Position numbers and translations under genes: made by a program. A DNA stretch of 64,000 bases from Oxalicibacterium flavum (GTDB lineage: Bacteria; Pseudomonadota; Gammaproteobacteria; Burkholderiales; Burkholderiaceae_D). The stretch covers positions 62,001-126,000 of the forward strand of contig NZ_BMCG01000006.1 in the NCBI RefSeq assembly GCF_014635065.1. Direction: 5' to 3'. The notes under the pieces are model-generated. The model saw only the letters and a program-made list of their open reading frames with translations, had not been told where the DNA came from and did not search any database. Shown here in pieces: positions 55,323 to 64,000 of this stretch (positions are counted from its first letter, which is position 1; every line of letters starts with the position of its first letter).

Positions 55323-57017
55323 TCAGGCGGCTTCGGCGTGTTCCACCAGTAGCTGCACGCGCGTGCGGCCGTTGAACTCGTTGGCGTCAAGTCGATAGGC
55401 GACGCGCGCATGGCCAGGCAGCGAGGCGCTGTTGCCGAACCAGATCGCATCGTATTGCTGTCCATCCTTTTCCAGCGTCAGCTTCAGGTGGCGTTCCTTG
55501 AGCACGCGCTGGTTCAGCACGCGGAACTCGTCGCAGAACAGTGGCGGCGCGAATCCCTGTCCCCACACCTGCGTATCCATGAGTTCGATGAATTGCGTGG
55601 TGAAGTAACTCGATTCGAGCGAGCCGTCGGTTTCGATCACGCGCTCGAGCTGGGTCTGGTCGAGCCAGTCGCGGCCGACCGTCTCGAACGCTTCCGAGAA
55701 CGCATCGAAGGCATCGGCGCGTATCGTCAGGCCGGCTGCCATCGCATGGCCGCCGAACTTGTCGATGAGTGTCGGCGCATGCTTGGACACGAGGTCGAGC
55801 GCATCGCGCAGGTGGAAGCCGGAGATCGAGCGGCCCGAGCCCTTGATCCAGCCGTCGCCGGCATCGGCGAAGGTGATGGTCGGGCGATAGAACTTGTCTT
55901 TCAGGCGCGAGGCGACGATGCCGATCACGCCCTGGTGCCAGCCGGCGTCGAACACGCTGATGGTGGTCTTGTGCTGCGGGTTGTAATGCTCGAGCAGGGT
56001 CAGCGCGGCTTCCTGCATGTCGGCCTCGATGCTGCGGCGCTCGCGGTTGATCTCGTCGAGCTGCTGTGCGATGGCCCAGGCGCGGCCCGGGTCGTCGGTG
56101 GTCAGGCATTCGATGCCGAGCGACATGTCGGCCAGGCGGCCGGCCGCGTTCAAGCGCGGACCGAGCGCAAAGCCGAGATCGAAAGGCGAGGCGCGCCGCG
56201 CTTCGCGGCCGGCGGCGCGGAACAGCGCCGCCACGCCCTCGTGCATGCGGCCGGCGCGCATGCGTTTCAGACCCTGCGCAACCAGGATGCGGTTGTTGGC
56301 GTCGAGCTTGACGACGTCGGCCACCGTGCCGAGCGCCACCAGGTCGAGCAGGGCATCGAGGCGGGGCTGGTTCTGTGCATCGAAGATGCCGCGCTGGCGC
56401 ATCTCGGCGCGCAGTGCCAGCAGCACGTAGAACATGACGCCGACGCCGGCCAGGTTCTTGCTCGGAAAGCCGCAGTTCGGCTGGTTGGGATTGACGATGA
56501 CGCGCGCGTCCGGCAGGCGCTCGCCCGGCAGATGGTGATCGGTGACGACGACGTCGATGCCGCGCCGTTTCGCTTCGGCCACGCCTTCGATGCTGGCGAT
56601 GCCGTTGTCGACGGTGACGATGATGTCCGGCTTCTTTTCGCGCACCGTCAGTTCGACGATCTCGGGCGTCAGGCCATAGCCGTATTCGAAGCGATTCGGC
56701 ACGATGAAATCGACCTGTGCGCCCATCGCGCGCAGGCCGCGCAGGCCGACTGCGCAGGCGGTGGCGCCGTCGCAGTCGTAGTCGGCAACGATCACCATCT
56801 TCTTGCCGGCGGCAATCGCATCGGCCAGATAGACGGCGGCAGCGTCGATGTGCAGCAGGCCGGGCGGTGGCAGCAGCGAATTCAGTTCGCTGGTGAGCTC
56901 CGCATGGTCCGTCAGGCCGCGCGCGGCGAAGATGCGCGCCATCACTGGGTGCAGGCCGGCCTGCCGCAGTCTGTCGGCGTGGCTGGCAGAATAGGAGCGG
57001 ACGACGATGCGGGTCAT
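55323..57017 (-). CDS. recJ: Single-stranded-DNA-specific 5'-3' exonuclease RecJ
   Basis: 564 residues from the ATG at 57017 (MTRIVVRSYSASHADRLRQAGL). The DHH phosphoesterase core has IVADYDCDGATACA, VTVDNGIAS and VVTDHHLPGE, with metal-binding Asp and His residues. The DHHA1 domain has DKFGGHAMAAGLTI, and an OB-fold C-terminus follows. It overlaps the end of the rpfE-type gene by ATGA. RecJ acts in RecF recombination, mismatch repair and base-excision repair. The much longer open frame upstream is non-coding. Confidence 0.96.
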   Translation of the reverse strand: MTRIVVRSYSASHADRLRQAGLHPVMARIFAARGLTDHAELTSELNSLLPPPGLLHIDAAAVYLADAIAAGKKMVIVADYDCDGATACAVGLRGLRAMGAQVDFIVPNRFEYGYGLTPEIVELTVREKKPDIIVTVDNGIASIEGVAEAKRRGIDVVVTDHHLPGERLPDARVIVNPNQPNCGFPSKNLAGVGVMFYVLLALRAEMRQRGIFDAQNQPRLDALLDLVALGTVADVVKLDANNRILVAQGLKRMRAGRMHEGVAALFRAAGREARRASPFDLGFALGPRLNAAGRLADMSLGIECLTTDDPGRAWAIAQQLDEINRERRSIEADMQEAALTLLEHYNPQHKTTISVFDAGWHQGVIGIVASRLKDKFYRPTITFADAGDGWIKGSGRSISGFHLRDALDLVSKHAPTLIDKFGGHAMAAGLTIRADAFDAFSEAFETVGRDWLDQTQLERVIETDGSLESSYFTTQFIELMDTQVWGQGFAPPLFCDEFRVLNQRVLKERHLKLTLEKDGQQYDAIWFGNSASLPGHARVAYRLDANEFNGRTRVQLLVEHAEAA

Positions 57018-58051
57018 GCGGACAGGGCGGAGAGCGAGGGTTTCTTCCAGAACTTGCGCAGCGCACCCTTGCCGGTGGCGACGTGTTTCAGCACGGCGTG
57101 ATGGCTGAACACGATGTCGATCTGTTGCAGCCGGCCGGCTTGCAGCGCGGCGAGCAGCGGCGCGAACCAGCGCGTTTCGAGCGCATTGAAATGGTCTATC
57201 CATTGCGCCCAGTCCTGGCTGAGCGCGGGTGCGATCAGTTCGTCGAGCACGAGCACGCCGTCGTCGCCGGAGGCGGCGAGCAGTGCGTCCACGGATGCAA
57301 CGGGCTGGCTGCCCAGGGCGGCCAGTTGCGGGCCCGGCCCGGCCGAGCTGCTGAATATCCTGCGTGCAGCGGCAGCATCCGTTGCGGCAGTGCTTCCACC
57401 CCACAGCCAGATCGAGTTGACGGGATTCTGTCCCTGCGCGGCGCGCTCGTCGTTGACGGCGTGGCCGTGCCAGTGCATCTGCACCTCGTTCTGCAGGCGG
57501 CGCCATTCGCGCGCCTGTTCGCCCTGCGGCATCCAGATATCGACGTTGTGGCCGCAGGCGGCGTCCGGCGATGCGGTGCGCAGCGCCTGCCAGTCGTCGG
57601 CGCGCAGCAGCCAGGTCGCGGCATCGATCCACAGCAGGGTCTGGCCGACTTCCTCGAACAGCGGACGGGCGATGTCGAACAGCGTGCGGGAATGGCTTTC
57701 GTCGAGCTGCAGCTGCCGCGGATCGGTCAGCACAAGGTGGTCGCGCGCGATGTGGATGTGCACCGGCTGCAGCACGAACCAGCAGCCGGGCGGTGTCGTC
57801 AGGTTCGCCGCGCGGGCGAGGGCGGTGCCCAGCGGCGGGCTGTTGTCGGCCTGCGCGGGACTGTCGTAGCTGCCGGCCAGCCAGCTTTCGTGCGGCAGCG
57901 CACGAGAGAAACCGTCGGTTTCGTTGGACAGTGTCAGCCTGCCGCGTCCGAGCAGCATGGCGAGCGCGGGCAGACGCAGTTCGCGTTCGAGATCGCGCGT
58001 CAGTTCGACGGGCGTCAGCGCAAACGGTAAGAGGACTTCGAGTCGGTTCAT
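57014..58051 (-). CDS. RpfE-type protein (phosphoglycerate-mutase-like annotation)
   Basis: The 345-residue protein is recognised mainly by context: directly upstream of recJ and overlapping it by four bases, in a block with prfB and lysS, as for rpfE in the Xanthomonas rpf region. Sequence features include VELTRDLERELRLPALAMLLGRG near the N-terminus (core DLERELRLPALA) and NPVNSIWLWGGST in the middle, a conserved-looking stretch. Genes of this type are often labelled regulatory protein RpfE or phosphoglycerate mutase; neither function is shown. No membrane segment or signal peptide. Confidence 0.6.
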   Translation of the reverse strand: MNRLEVLLPFALTPVELTRDLERELRLPALAMLLGRGRLTLSNETDGFSRALPHESWLAGSYDSPAQADNSPPLGTALARAANLTTPPGCWFVLQPVHIHIARDHLVLTDPRQLQLDESHSRTLFDIARPLFEEVGQTLLWIDAATWLLRADDWQALRTASPDAACGHNVDIWMPQGEQAREWRRLQNEVQMHWHGHAVNDERAAQGQNPVNSIWLWGGSTAATDAAAARRIFSSSAGPGPQLAALGSQPVASVDALLAASGDDGVLVLDELIAPALSQDWAQWIDHFNALETRWFAPLLAALQAGRLQQIDIVFSHHAVLKHVATGKGALRKFWKKPSLSALSA

Positions 58052-58286
58052 GCCCGCGATTGTAGGGCAATTGAGCCGGAGCAGGTCCTAACGAATGGCG
58101 GCGCGGCAGCCGACCGCTTCGTTTCAAAGGTGTTGATGCTGCGCAAGGGAACGTAAATGCGTGGCGGCAGTCCATTCCTGCGCGCAGGCTCGCATGAGGA
58201 GAGCACATCAAACCTATGGGAGTGCTGCTGCACGGTAACTATGGCAAACTGCGGACAAACTGCATGCGGCAACCAGGAGCCCTTTT

Positions 58287-59552
58287 TTGAGCATCATTAA
58301 AAACATCCCGTACGAATGGCTGATCGGCGTGCGCTACACGCGGGCCGGCAAGCGCAGCGGACGCAACAGCTTCATTTCCTTCATTTCCCTGATTTCGATG
58401 GCCGGCATTGCGGTCGGCGTGGCGGCACTGATCATCGTGCTGTCGGTCATGAACGGCTTTCAGAAAGACGTGCGCGATCGCATGCTGTCGGTGCTCTCGC
58501 ATATCGAGGTGTTCGAACCCGGCGGCTCGCTGCCCGACTGGCAGCGCACGGCGCAGGAAGTCTCGGCCGATCGCGAGGTGATCGGCACCGCGCCGTATGT
58601 CGATTCGCAGGCCATGATGACGCGCGACGAGACGCTGCGCGGCGTCATGATCCGCGGCGTGCTGCCGGACCAGGAACCCAACGTGTCGGACGTCGCCAGG
58701 CACGTCAAGCAGGGCAGCCTCGACAATCTGCAGCCGGGCGACTTCAACATCGTGCTCGGCGGTGAACTGGCGCGCGCCATGCACGTGCGGCTCGGCGACA
58801 AGGTCACGATGATCGCGCCGCAGGGGCAGGTCACGCCGGCCGGCGTGATTCCGCGCCTCAAGCAGTTCACGGTGGCGGGCATCTTCGATTCCGGACATTT
58901 CGAATACGACTCCTCGCTGGCCTTCATCCACATCCAGGATGCGATGACGATGTTCCGCCTGTCGGCACCGTCCGGCCTGCGCCTGAAGATCGCCGACATG
59001 CAGCGCGCGCCGCAGGTGGCGGCAGACCTGTCGCGCATGGTCAGCGACGACGTGCTGATCCGCGACTGGTCGCGCCAGAACCGCAACTGGTTCGCCGCGG
59101 TGCAGACCGAGAAGCGCATGATGTCGCTGATCCTGACGCTGATTATCGCAGTCGCCGCCTTCAACCTGGTCTCGACGCTGGTAATGACCGTGACCGACAA
59201 GCAGGCCGACATCGCGATCCTGCGCACCTTGGGCGCGTCGCCGGCGTCCATCATGAAGATTTTCATGATCCAGGGCGCGCTGGTCGGATTGATCGGCACC
59301 GCGCTTGGCGTGGCTGGCGGCGTGCTGGTGGCGCTGAATATCGACGTCATCGTGCCCTTCATCGAAAGCGTGCTGCAGGTGCAGTTCCTGCCCAAGGACG
59401 TCTATCTGATCAGCGAACTGCCGTCGGACCTGCGCTGGCCCGACGTCTGGACCATCGGCGGCATTTCTGTCGTGCTCGCCTTCCTGGCGACCCTTTATCC
59501 GAGCTGGTCCGCCGCTCGCGTCAAACCTGCGGAGGCATTGCGTTATGAGTGA
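58287..59552 (+). CDS. lolC: Lipoprotein-releasing system permease LolC/LolE
   Basis: A 421-residue inner-membrane protein that releases outer-membrane lipoproteins to LolA. The start is TTG at 58287 behind AGGAGC. It has one N-terminal helix ([26 protein letters not shown]; core [15 protein letters not shown]), a large periplasmic domain (about 70-270) and three C-terminal helices ([20 protein letters not shown] and further). The cytoplasmic loop with [17 protein letters not shown] is the LolD-contacting segment. Only one such permease is next to lolD, so it may form a homodimer (LolF-like) rather than a LolC-LolE pair. Confidence 0.94.
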   Translation: MSIIKNIPYEWLIGVRYTRAGKRSGRNSFISFISLISMAGIAVGVAALIIVLSVMNGFQKDVRDRMLSVLSHIEVFEPGGSLPDWQRTAQEVSADREVIGTAPYVDSQAMMTRDETLRGVMIRGVLPDQEPNVSDVARHVKQGSLDNLQPGDFNIVLGGELARAMHVRLGDKVTMIAPQGQVTPAGVIPRLKQFTVAGIFDSGHFEYDSSLAFIHIQDAMTMFRLSAPSGLRLKIADMQRAPQVAADLSRMVSDDVLIRDWSRQNRNWFAAVQTEKRMMSLILTLIIAVAAFNLVSTLVMTVTDKQADIAILRTLGASPASIMKIFMIQGALVGLIGTALGVAGGVLVALNIDVIVPFIESVLQVQFLPKDVYLISELPSDLRWPDVWTIGGISVVLAFLATLYPSWSAARVKPAEALRYE

Positions 59553-60243
59553 GACAGTACTGGCCTGCCGCAAGCTGGCAAAAACCTTCACCCAGGGAAA
59601 ATATTCGGTCGAGGTCTTCAAGGGCATCGAGCTCGACGTCGCGCGCGGCGAGCGCGTGGCGATCATCGGCGCCTCGGGTTCCGGCAAATCGACGCTGCTG
59701 CATTTGCTGGGCGGACTCGACGTGCCCACCGCGGGTTCTGTGACGCTGCTCGGCGAGGACTTTGCGAGCCTCGACGAAAAACGGCGCGGCACTGTGCGCA
59801 ACCAGTCGCTGGGCTTCGTCTATCAGTTTCATCACCTGCTGCCGGAATTCTCGGCGCTCGACAACGTCGCCATGCCGCTGATGATCCGCCGCGTGCCGCG
59901 CGACCAGGCGCACAAGGCGGCCAGGGCGATGCTGGCGCGTGTCGGTCTCGAGCATCGCGTCACGCACGTGCCGGGCGAACTGTCGGGCGGCGAACGTCAG
60001 CGCGTGGCGCTGGCGCGCGCGCTGGTCACGCAGCCGGCCTGTGTGCTGGCCGACGAACCGACCGGCAATCTCGATCGTCATACGGCGCAGAAGACCTTCG
60101 ACCTGATGCTCGAACTGGCGCAGACGCTGGGCACGGCCTTCATCATCGTGACGCACGACGTGGAACTGGCGACGCACTGCGACCGCATTCTGCGCCTGTC
60201 AGATCAGGGCTTGCAGCCGTATGTCGAAGCCGCTATTGCCTGA
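59545..60243 (+). CDS. lolD: Lipoprotein-releasing ATPase LolD
   Basis: A 232-residue ABC ATPase partner of LolC. Begins [18 protein letters not shown], with Walker [21 protein letters not shown], the Q-loop [14 protein letters not shown] typical for LolD, the signature [16 protein letters not shown] and Walker [13 protein letters not shown]. The start overlaps the lolC stop by 8 bases, so translation is coupled. Confidence 0.96.
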   Translation: MSETVLACRKLAKTFTQGKYSVEVFKGIELDVARGERVAIIGASGSGKSTLLHLLGGLDVPTAGSVTLLGEDFASLDEKRRGTVRNQSLGFVYQFHHLLPEFSALDNVAMPLMIRRVPRDQAHKAARAMLARVGLEHRVTHVPGELSGGERQRVALARALVTQPACVLADEPTGNLDRHTAQKTFDLMLELAQTLGTAFIIVTHDVELATHCDRILRLSDQGLQPYVEAAIA

Positions 60244-60296
60244 GCGGGATTGATTACGACGCCTTGTGCGCCTTTTCCAGCAGGACGATTGAGCCG

Positions 60297-61094
60297 ATGT
60301 GGATAGATACCCACTGCCATCTGGACGCTGCCGAATTTGCCGGACAGGCAGGCAAGGTCGCGGCCGCGGCAGGCGCTGGTGCGGTGCGCATGGTAGTGAT
60401 CCCGGCGGTCGAACGTGGCAACTTCGCGGAAGTGGCGCGGCTCGCGCATGCGCACGACAACTGCTGCTACGCGCTCGGCATCCATCCGATTTGCGTGCCG
60501 CAGGCGCATGAGGACGATCTCGCGCTGCTGCGTGACGAGGTGGCGCGCGCGATGGACGATCCGCGCTTCGTCGCCATCGGCGAGATCGGCCTGGATTTCT
60601 TCATCCCGCTGCTGACCGAACCGGCCATGCGCGACAAGCAGGCGCATTTCTATGCCGCGCAGCTGAAGATCGCGCGCGACTTCGGCCTGCCGGTGCTGCT
60701 GCACGTGCGCCGTTCGCAGGACCAGATTCTCAAGCATCTGCGCCGCATCGCGGTGCCCGGCGGCATAGCGCATGCCTTCAACGGCAGCTTCCAGCAGGCG
60801 CAGATATTCATCGACATGGGTTTCAAGCTCGGCTTCGGCGGCGCCATGACCTTCACGCGCGCACTGCAGATACGCCGGCTGGCCAGCGAACTGCCGCTCG
60901 AGAGCATCGTGCTCGAAACCGACGCGCCCGACATCTCGCCGGCCTGGCTGCATCCGCAACGCAACAGCCCCGAGGAACTGCCGCGCATCGGCGACGTGCT
61001 GGCTGAACTGCGCGGCTTGCCGCCGGACGAGATCGCACGCATCACCACGACCAACGCGCGCAGCATCCTGCCGCGCCTCGATTCGCTGCTCTGA
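60297..61094 (+). CDS. tatD: TatD-family metal-dependent deoxyribonuclease
   Basis: 265 residues from the ATG at 60297 (MWIDTHCHLDAAEFAG). Metal-binding motifs are THCHLD, IGEIGLDFF (a Glu and Asp), VLLHVRRSQ (His), AHAFNGSFQQA (His) and ETDAPDISP (final Asp). TatD enzymes are 3'-5' exonucleases and are thought to act in DNA repair or fragmentation. The start is 53 bases after lolD; the ribosome-binding site is weak. Confidence 0.95.
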   Translation: MWIDTHCHLDAAEFAGQAGKVAAAAGAGAVRMVVIPAVERGNFAEVARLAHAHDNCCYALGIHPICVPQAHEDDLALLRDEVARAMDDPRFVAIGEIGLDFFIPLLTEPAMRDKQAHFYAAQLKIARDFGLPVLLHVRRSQDQILKHLRRIAVPGGIAHAFNGSFQQAQIFIDMGFKLGFGGAMTFTRALQIRRLASELPLESIVLETDAPDISPAWLHPQRNSPEELPRIGDVLAELRGLPPDEIARITTTNARSILPRLDSLL

Positions 61095-61100
61095 CGGTCG

Positions 61101-63518
61101 ATGCGCGGCGCGATCATCGGCTTCGTCGTCGGTGCATGGCTGTTGCAGACGCAGGCCGAACTGCCTTCCGTCTTCTTCATCACCGCGCTGATTTCCGCAT
61201 CGTTGCTGCTGGTTGTCCTGTCGCGCGCTGCGCGGCTGCAGCGCGGACGTTTCGTGCTGCTCATGGCGGCTGGCGTCAGCTTCGGTTTTGCGTGGGCGGC
61301 GATGGTTGCGCATCACTATCTTGCCGACGAATTGCCGCGCGAATGGGAGGGCCGGGACGTGACGGTGATCGGTACCATCGACAGCCTGCCCAACTACTTC
61401 GAGCGCGGCGTGCGCTTCAACTTCGACGTCGAGCAGGTCCTGCCGACCGCCGACGGCGCGGTGCCCGAACTGCCGGGCCGGATCGCGCTGTCGTGGTACC
61501 TGGCCTTTGCCGGCGAGGACATGCAGAAGATCGGCGAGGTTCACGCGGGCGAGCGCTGGCAACTGACGGTGCGCCTGCGGCGGCCGCACGGCAATGCCAA
61601 TCCCCACGGCTTCGATTACGAGCAGTGGCTGCTCGAGCAGAACATCCGCGCCACCGGCTACGTGCGGCCCGATCAGCGGCTGGCGCTGAAGAACGAACGC
61701 GTCGCTGCCTTCGTGCCAAGCTTCGGCGCCGTAGTCGAACGCAGCCGCGGCTGGCTGCGCGATCGCATCCAGCGTCTCTTGCAGGACCAGCCGTACGCGG
61801 GCGTGGTCGTGGCGCTGGTGATGGGCGACCAGCGCGCGATCAGCCAGACCGACTGGACGGTCTTCAATCGTACGGGGGTATCCCACCTGGTATCGATTTC
61901 CGGTTTGCATATAACGATGATCGCCGCGCTGTTCGCGCAATTGACGTTCGCGCTGTGGCGGCGCTCCTTCTTCACCACGGCCAGCCTGCCGCTGCGGCTG
62001 CCGGCGCAGAAGGCGGCGGCGATTGCCGGTGTGGCGGCCGCTTTCGTCTATGTCCTGCTGGCCGGCTCGGGTGTGCCGGCGCAGCGCACGCTGTGCATGC
62101 TGAGCGTGGTGGCGCTGGCCTTGTGGTTCGGGCGCATCACCAACGTCTCGCACGTGCTGTGCCTGGCACTGGGGGCAGTGGTGCTGAAGGACCCGTGGGC
62201 GGTGCTCGGTGCCGGCTTCTGGCTGTCGTTCGGCGCGGTCGGCGTGATCCTGTATGCGACGGTCGGGCGCGCGCAGACCGTGGAGCAGCGCGCGCGGCCG
62301 CACTGGCGCATCGCGCTGGAAACCGCGACGCGCACGCAGTACGCGGTCACGCTGGGACTGGTACCGCTGACGGTGCTGCTGTTCGGACAGGCCTCGCTGG
62401 TCAGCCCGTTCGCCAATGCGATCGCGATTCCGCTCGTCAGCTTCCTGGTCACGCCGCTGTCGCTGGTCGGCAGCGTGCTGCCGGCGCCGCTGGCAGGCTG
62501 GTGCCTGTGGCTGGCGCACTGGATGATCGAATGGCTGGCACGCCTGCTGCACTGGATGAGTGCCTTGCCGGCCGCGGTCTGGATCGCGCCGATTCCGTCG
62601 TGGTGGATGTTCGCGCTGGCGGTGATCGGCACGCTCTGGATGCTGGCGCCGCGCGGCTGGCCGATGCGCTGGCTCGGGCTGTTCGCCTGGCTGCCGCTGG
62701 TGTTGAACGCGCCGCTTCACCCGCGCGCCGGCGAGATGTGGGTGACTGCCTTCGACGTCGGGCAGGGCATGGCGGTGCTGGTCGAAACGCCAAATCATCG
62801 CCTGCTGTACGACACCGGCCCGGCCTATTCGCCCGAAGCCGATGGCGGCAATCGCGTGGTGCTGCCGTACCTGCGTGCGCGCGGCATCCATAGGCTCGAC
62901 GGCGTCATCGTCACGCACAGCGATACCGATCATTCGGGCGGTGCGCTGTCGATCTTTGCCGACATGCAGATCGGCTGGACCGCTTCCTCGCTGCCGTCCG
63001 CGCATCCGGTGGTGCAGCAGGCGCCGGCGCATCGCCCTTGTGTGGCGGGGCAGACGTGGGAATGGGACGGCGTGCGCTTCGAGATGCTGCATCCGACGCC
63101 CGAGATTTATCAGAGCGAGCGCTGGAAGCCGAACGCGCGCAGCTGCACGCTGAAGATCACCAGCGGCCGGCATGCGATCCTGCTGCCGGGCGACATCGAG
63201 GCGCAGCAGGAGGCGGAACTGGTGCGCAATTTTGGAAGCGAGCTACACGCCGACGTGCTGCTGGCGCCGCATCACGGCAGCGGCACGTCTTCGACCTGGC
63301 CGTTCCTGCGCACGGTGGCGCCGCAGATCGCGATCTTCCAGGTCGGTTATCGCAATCGCTATGGTCATCCCAAGCAGGAAATCGTCGAGCGCTACGGCGA
63401 GCTCGGCGTGCGGCGCCTGCGCAGCGATGCGGCGGGTGCCATTTCGGTGCGTTTCGGCGAGGGTATCGAGGTTGGCGAATACCGGCGCGAACATGCGCGC
63501 TACTGGTACGGGCGCTGA
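61101..63518 (+). CDS. comEC: DNA internalisation protein ComEC/Rec2
   Basis: An 805-residue inner-membrane channel for uptake of single-stranded DNA. The N-terminal part has two to three helices and a DUF4131-like OB domain (about residues 75-210). The Competence domain (about 225-500) is strongly hydrophobic, beginning FNRTGVSHLVSISGLHITMIAA (core VSHLVSISGLHITM). The C-terminal metallo-beta-lactamase-type domain has FDVGQGMAVLVET, VTHSDTDHSGGA and LAPHHGSGTSS. It starts seven bases after tatD. Natural transformation would also need comEA and a pilus, not seen here. Confidence 0.95.
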   Translation: MRGAIIGFVVGAWLLQTQAELPSVFFITALISASLLLVVLSRAARLQRGRFVLLMAAGVSFGFAWAAMVAHHYLADELPREWEGRDVTVIGTIDSLPNYFERGVRFNFDVEQVLPTADGAVPELPGRIALSWYLAFAGEDMQKIGEVHAGERWQLTVRLRRPHGNANPHGFDYEQWLLEQNIRATGYVRPDQRLALKNERVAAFVPSFGAVVERSRGWLRDRIQRLLQDQPYAGVVVALVMGDQRAISQTDWTVFNRTGVSHLVSISGLHITMIAALFAQLTFALWRRSFFTTASLPLRLPAQKAAAIAGVAAAFVYVLLAGSGVPAQRTLCMLSVVALALWFGRITNVSHVLCLALGAVVLKDPWAVLGAGFWLSFGAVGVILYATVGRAQTVEQRARPHWRIALETATRTQYAVTLGLVPLTVLLFGQASLVSPFANAIAIPLVSFLVTPLSLVGSVLPAPLAGWCLWLAHWMIEWLARLLHWMSALPAAVWIAPIPSWWMFALAVIGTLWMLAPRGWPMRWLGLFAWLPLVLNAPLHPRAGEMWVTAFDVGQGMAVLVETPNHRLLYDTGPAYSPEADGGNRVVLPYLRARGIHRLDGVIVTHSDTDHSGGALSIFADMQIGWTASSLPSAHPVVQQAPAHRPCVAGQTWEWDGVRFEMLHPTPEIYQSERWKPNARSCTLKITSGRHAILLPGDIEAQQEAELVRNFGSELHADVLLAPHHGSGTSSTWPFLRTVAPQIAIFQVGYRNRYGHPKQEIVERYGELGVRRLRSDAAGAISVRFGEGIEVGEYRREHARYWYGR

Positions 63519-63623
63519 CGCGTGTGCAGCGCGCGTCGGGACAGGTTCGCGGTGTTGCAAGGCATTATGGCAGGTGCCGCAAATTTTGCCGGCAACGGGG
63601 TCGAGAGGGCGCGGGGTTTGGGG

Positions 63624-64000
<377 letters not shown>

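Noticed and set aside
60204-63173. 989-residue open frame on the minus strand across tatD and comEC
   Set aside because: It mirrors the GC-rich codons of two well-recognised genes, has low-complexity Arg/Gln/His-rich sequence and no family features.

Overview
The window reads as chromosomal DNA of a betaproteobacterium in the order Burkholderiales, most probably family Oxalobacteraceae (Herbaspirillum/Herminiimonas-like). This rests on high GC, codon use, the housekeeping protein sequences and gene order (complete iscRSUA-hscBA-fdx-iscX, yejABEF, recJ next to an rpfE-type gene, lolCD-tatD-comEC-pyrG). The assignment is inference from recognised families; no database was searched. No insertion sequence, prophage or CRISPR array was seen.

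Layout. 1-6036 (minus): end of a glyoxalase-fold gene, a basic amino acid decarboxylase, folA, thyA and a half-size ABC exporter. 6236-8644 (plus): egtD-egtB for ergothioneine. 8742-12365 (minus): a lower-GC six-gene operon with 4- or 8-base stop/start overlaps at four of its five junctions. It encodes an M24-fold metalloenzyme, a divergent carbamoyltransferase, two GNAT acetyltransferases, a shikimate-kinase-like P-loop protein and a TPR protein. I do not recognise this set; it is the best candidate for an undescribed pathway. 12705-15519 (plus): a DsbD/ScsB-like reductase and its periplasmic redoxin. 15586-17641 (minus): leuA with a long leader holding a 29-residue leucine-rich leader peptide, a hairpin and a good promoter. 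17638-19156 (minus): fdxA, a DUF3861-like gene and a LigB-type dioxygenase, divergent from a LysR regulator. 20193-22801 (minus): a DEAD-box RNA helicase and fabI.

22981-28548 (plus): yejABEF peptide importer. 28571-31046 (minus): LysM-containing MltD and gloB. 31039-33128 (plus): methyltransferase, rnhA, dnaQ and tRNA-Val(CAC). Then thiD, a small unknown gene, ompW behind two identical palindromes, and an acyltransferase-3 membrane protein. 36670-39376 is a gene-poor, AT-richer patch with two convergent paralogous small proteins (73 and 72 aa), a 42-codon small ORF with its own terminator and a DUF2569-type membrane protein, ending at tRNA-Asn(GTT).

39565-43838: an aromatic/aspartate aminotransferase divergent from uvrB, then a uracil-DNA-glycosylase-like protein lacking the catalytic Asp. 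43845-44573: a TetR regulator with two matching operator-like 16-mers upstream. 45051-50803: the full isc operon, with an IscR-type site over the iscR promoter. 50866-58051 (mostly minus): a glycine-zipper protein, lysS, prfB (programmed +1 frameshift), a lipoprotein (plus), recJ and the rpfE-type gene. 58287-64000 (plus): lolC, lolD, tatD, comEC and the start of pyrG.

Functional themes are nucleotide and folate supply (folA, thyA, pyrG), redox and Fe-S homeostasis (egtBD, dsbD pair, fdxA, isc), DNA repair and processing (uvrB, Ung-like, recJ, dnaQ, rnhA), and envelope biogenesis (lolCD, mltD, ompW, yej). Start codons were chosen by hand from ribosome-binding sites, overlaps and family N-termini.
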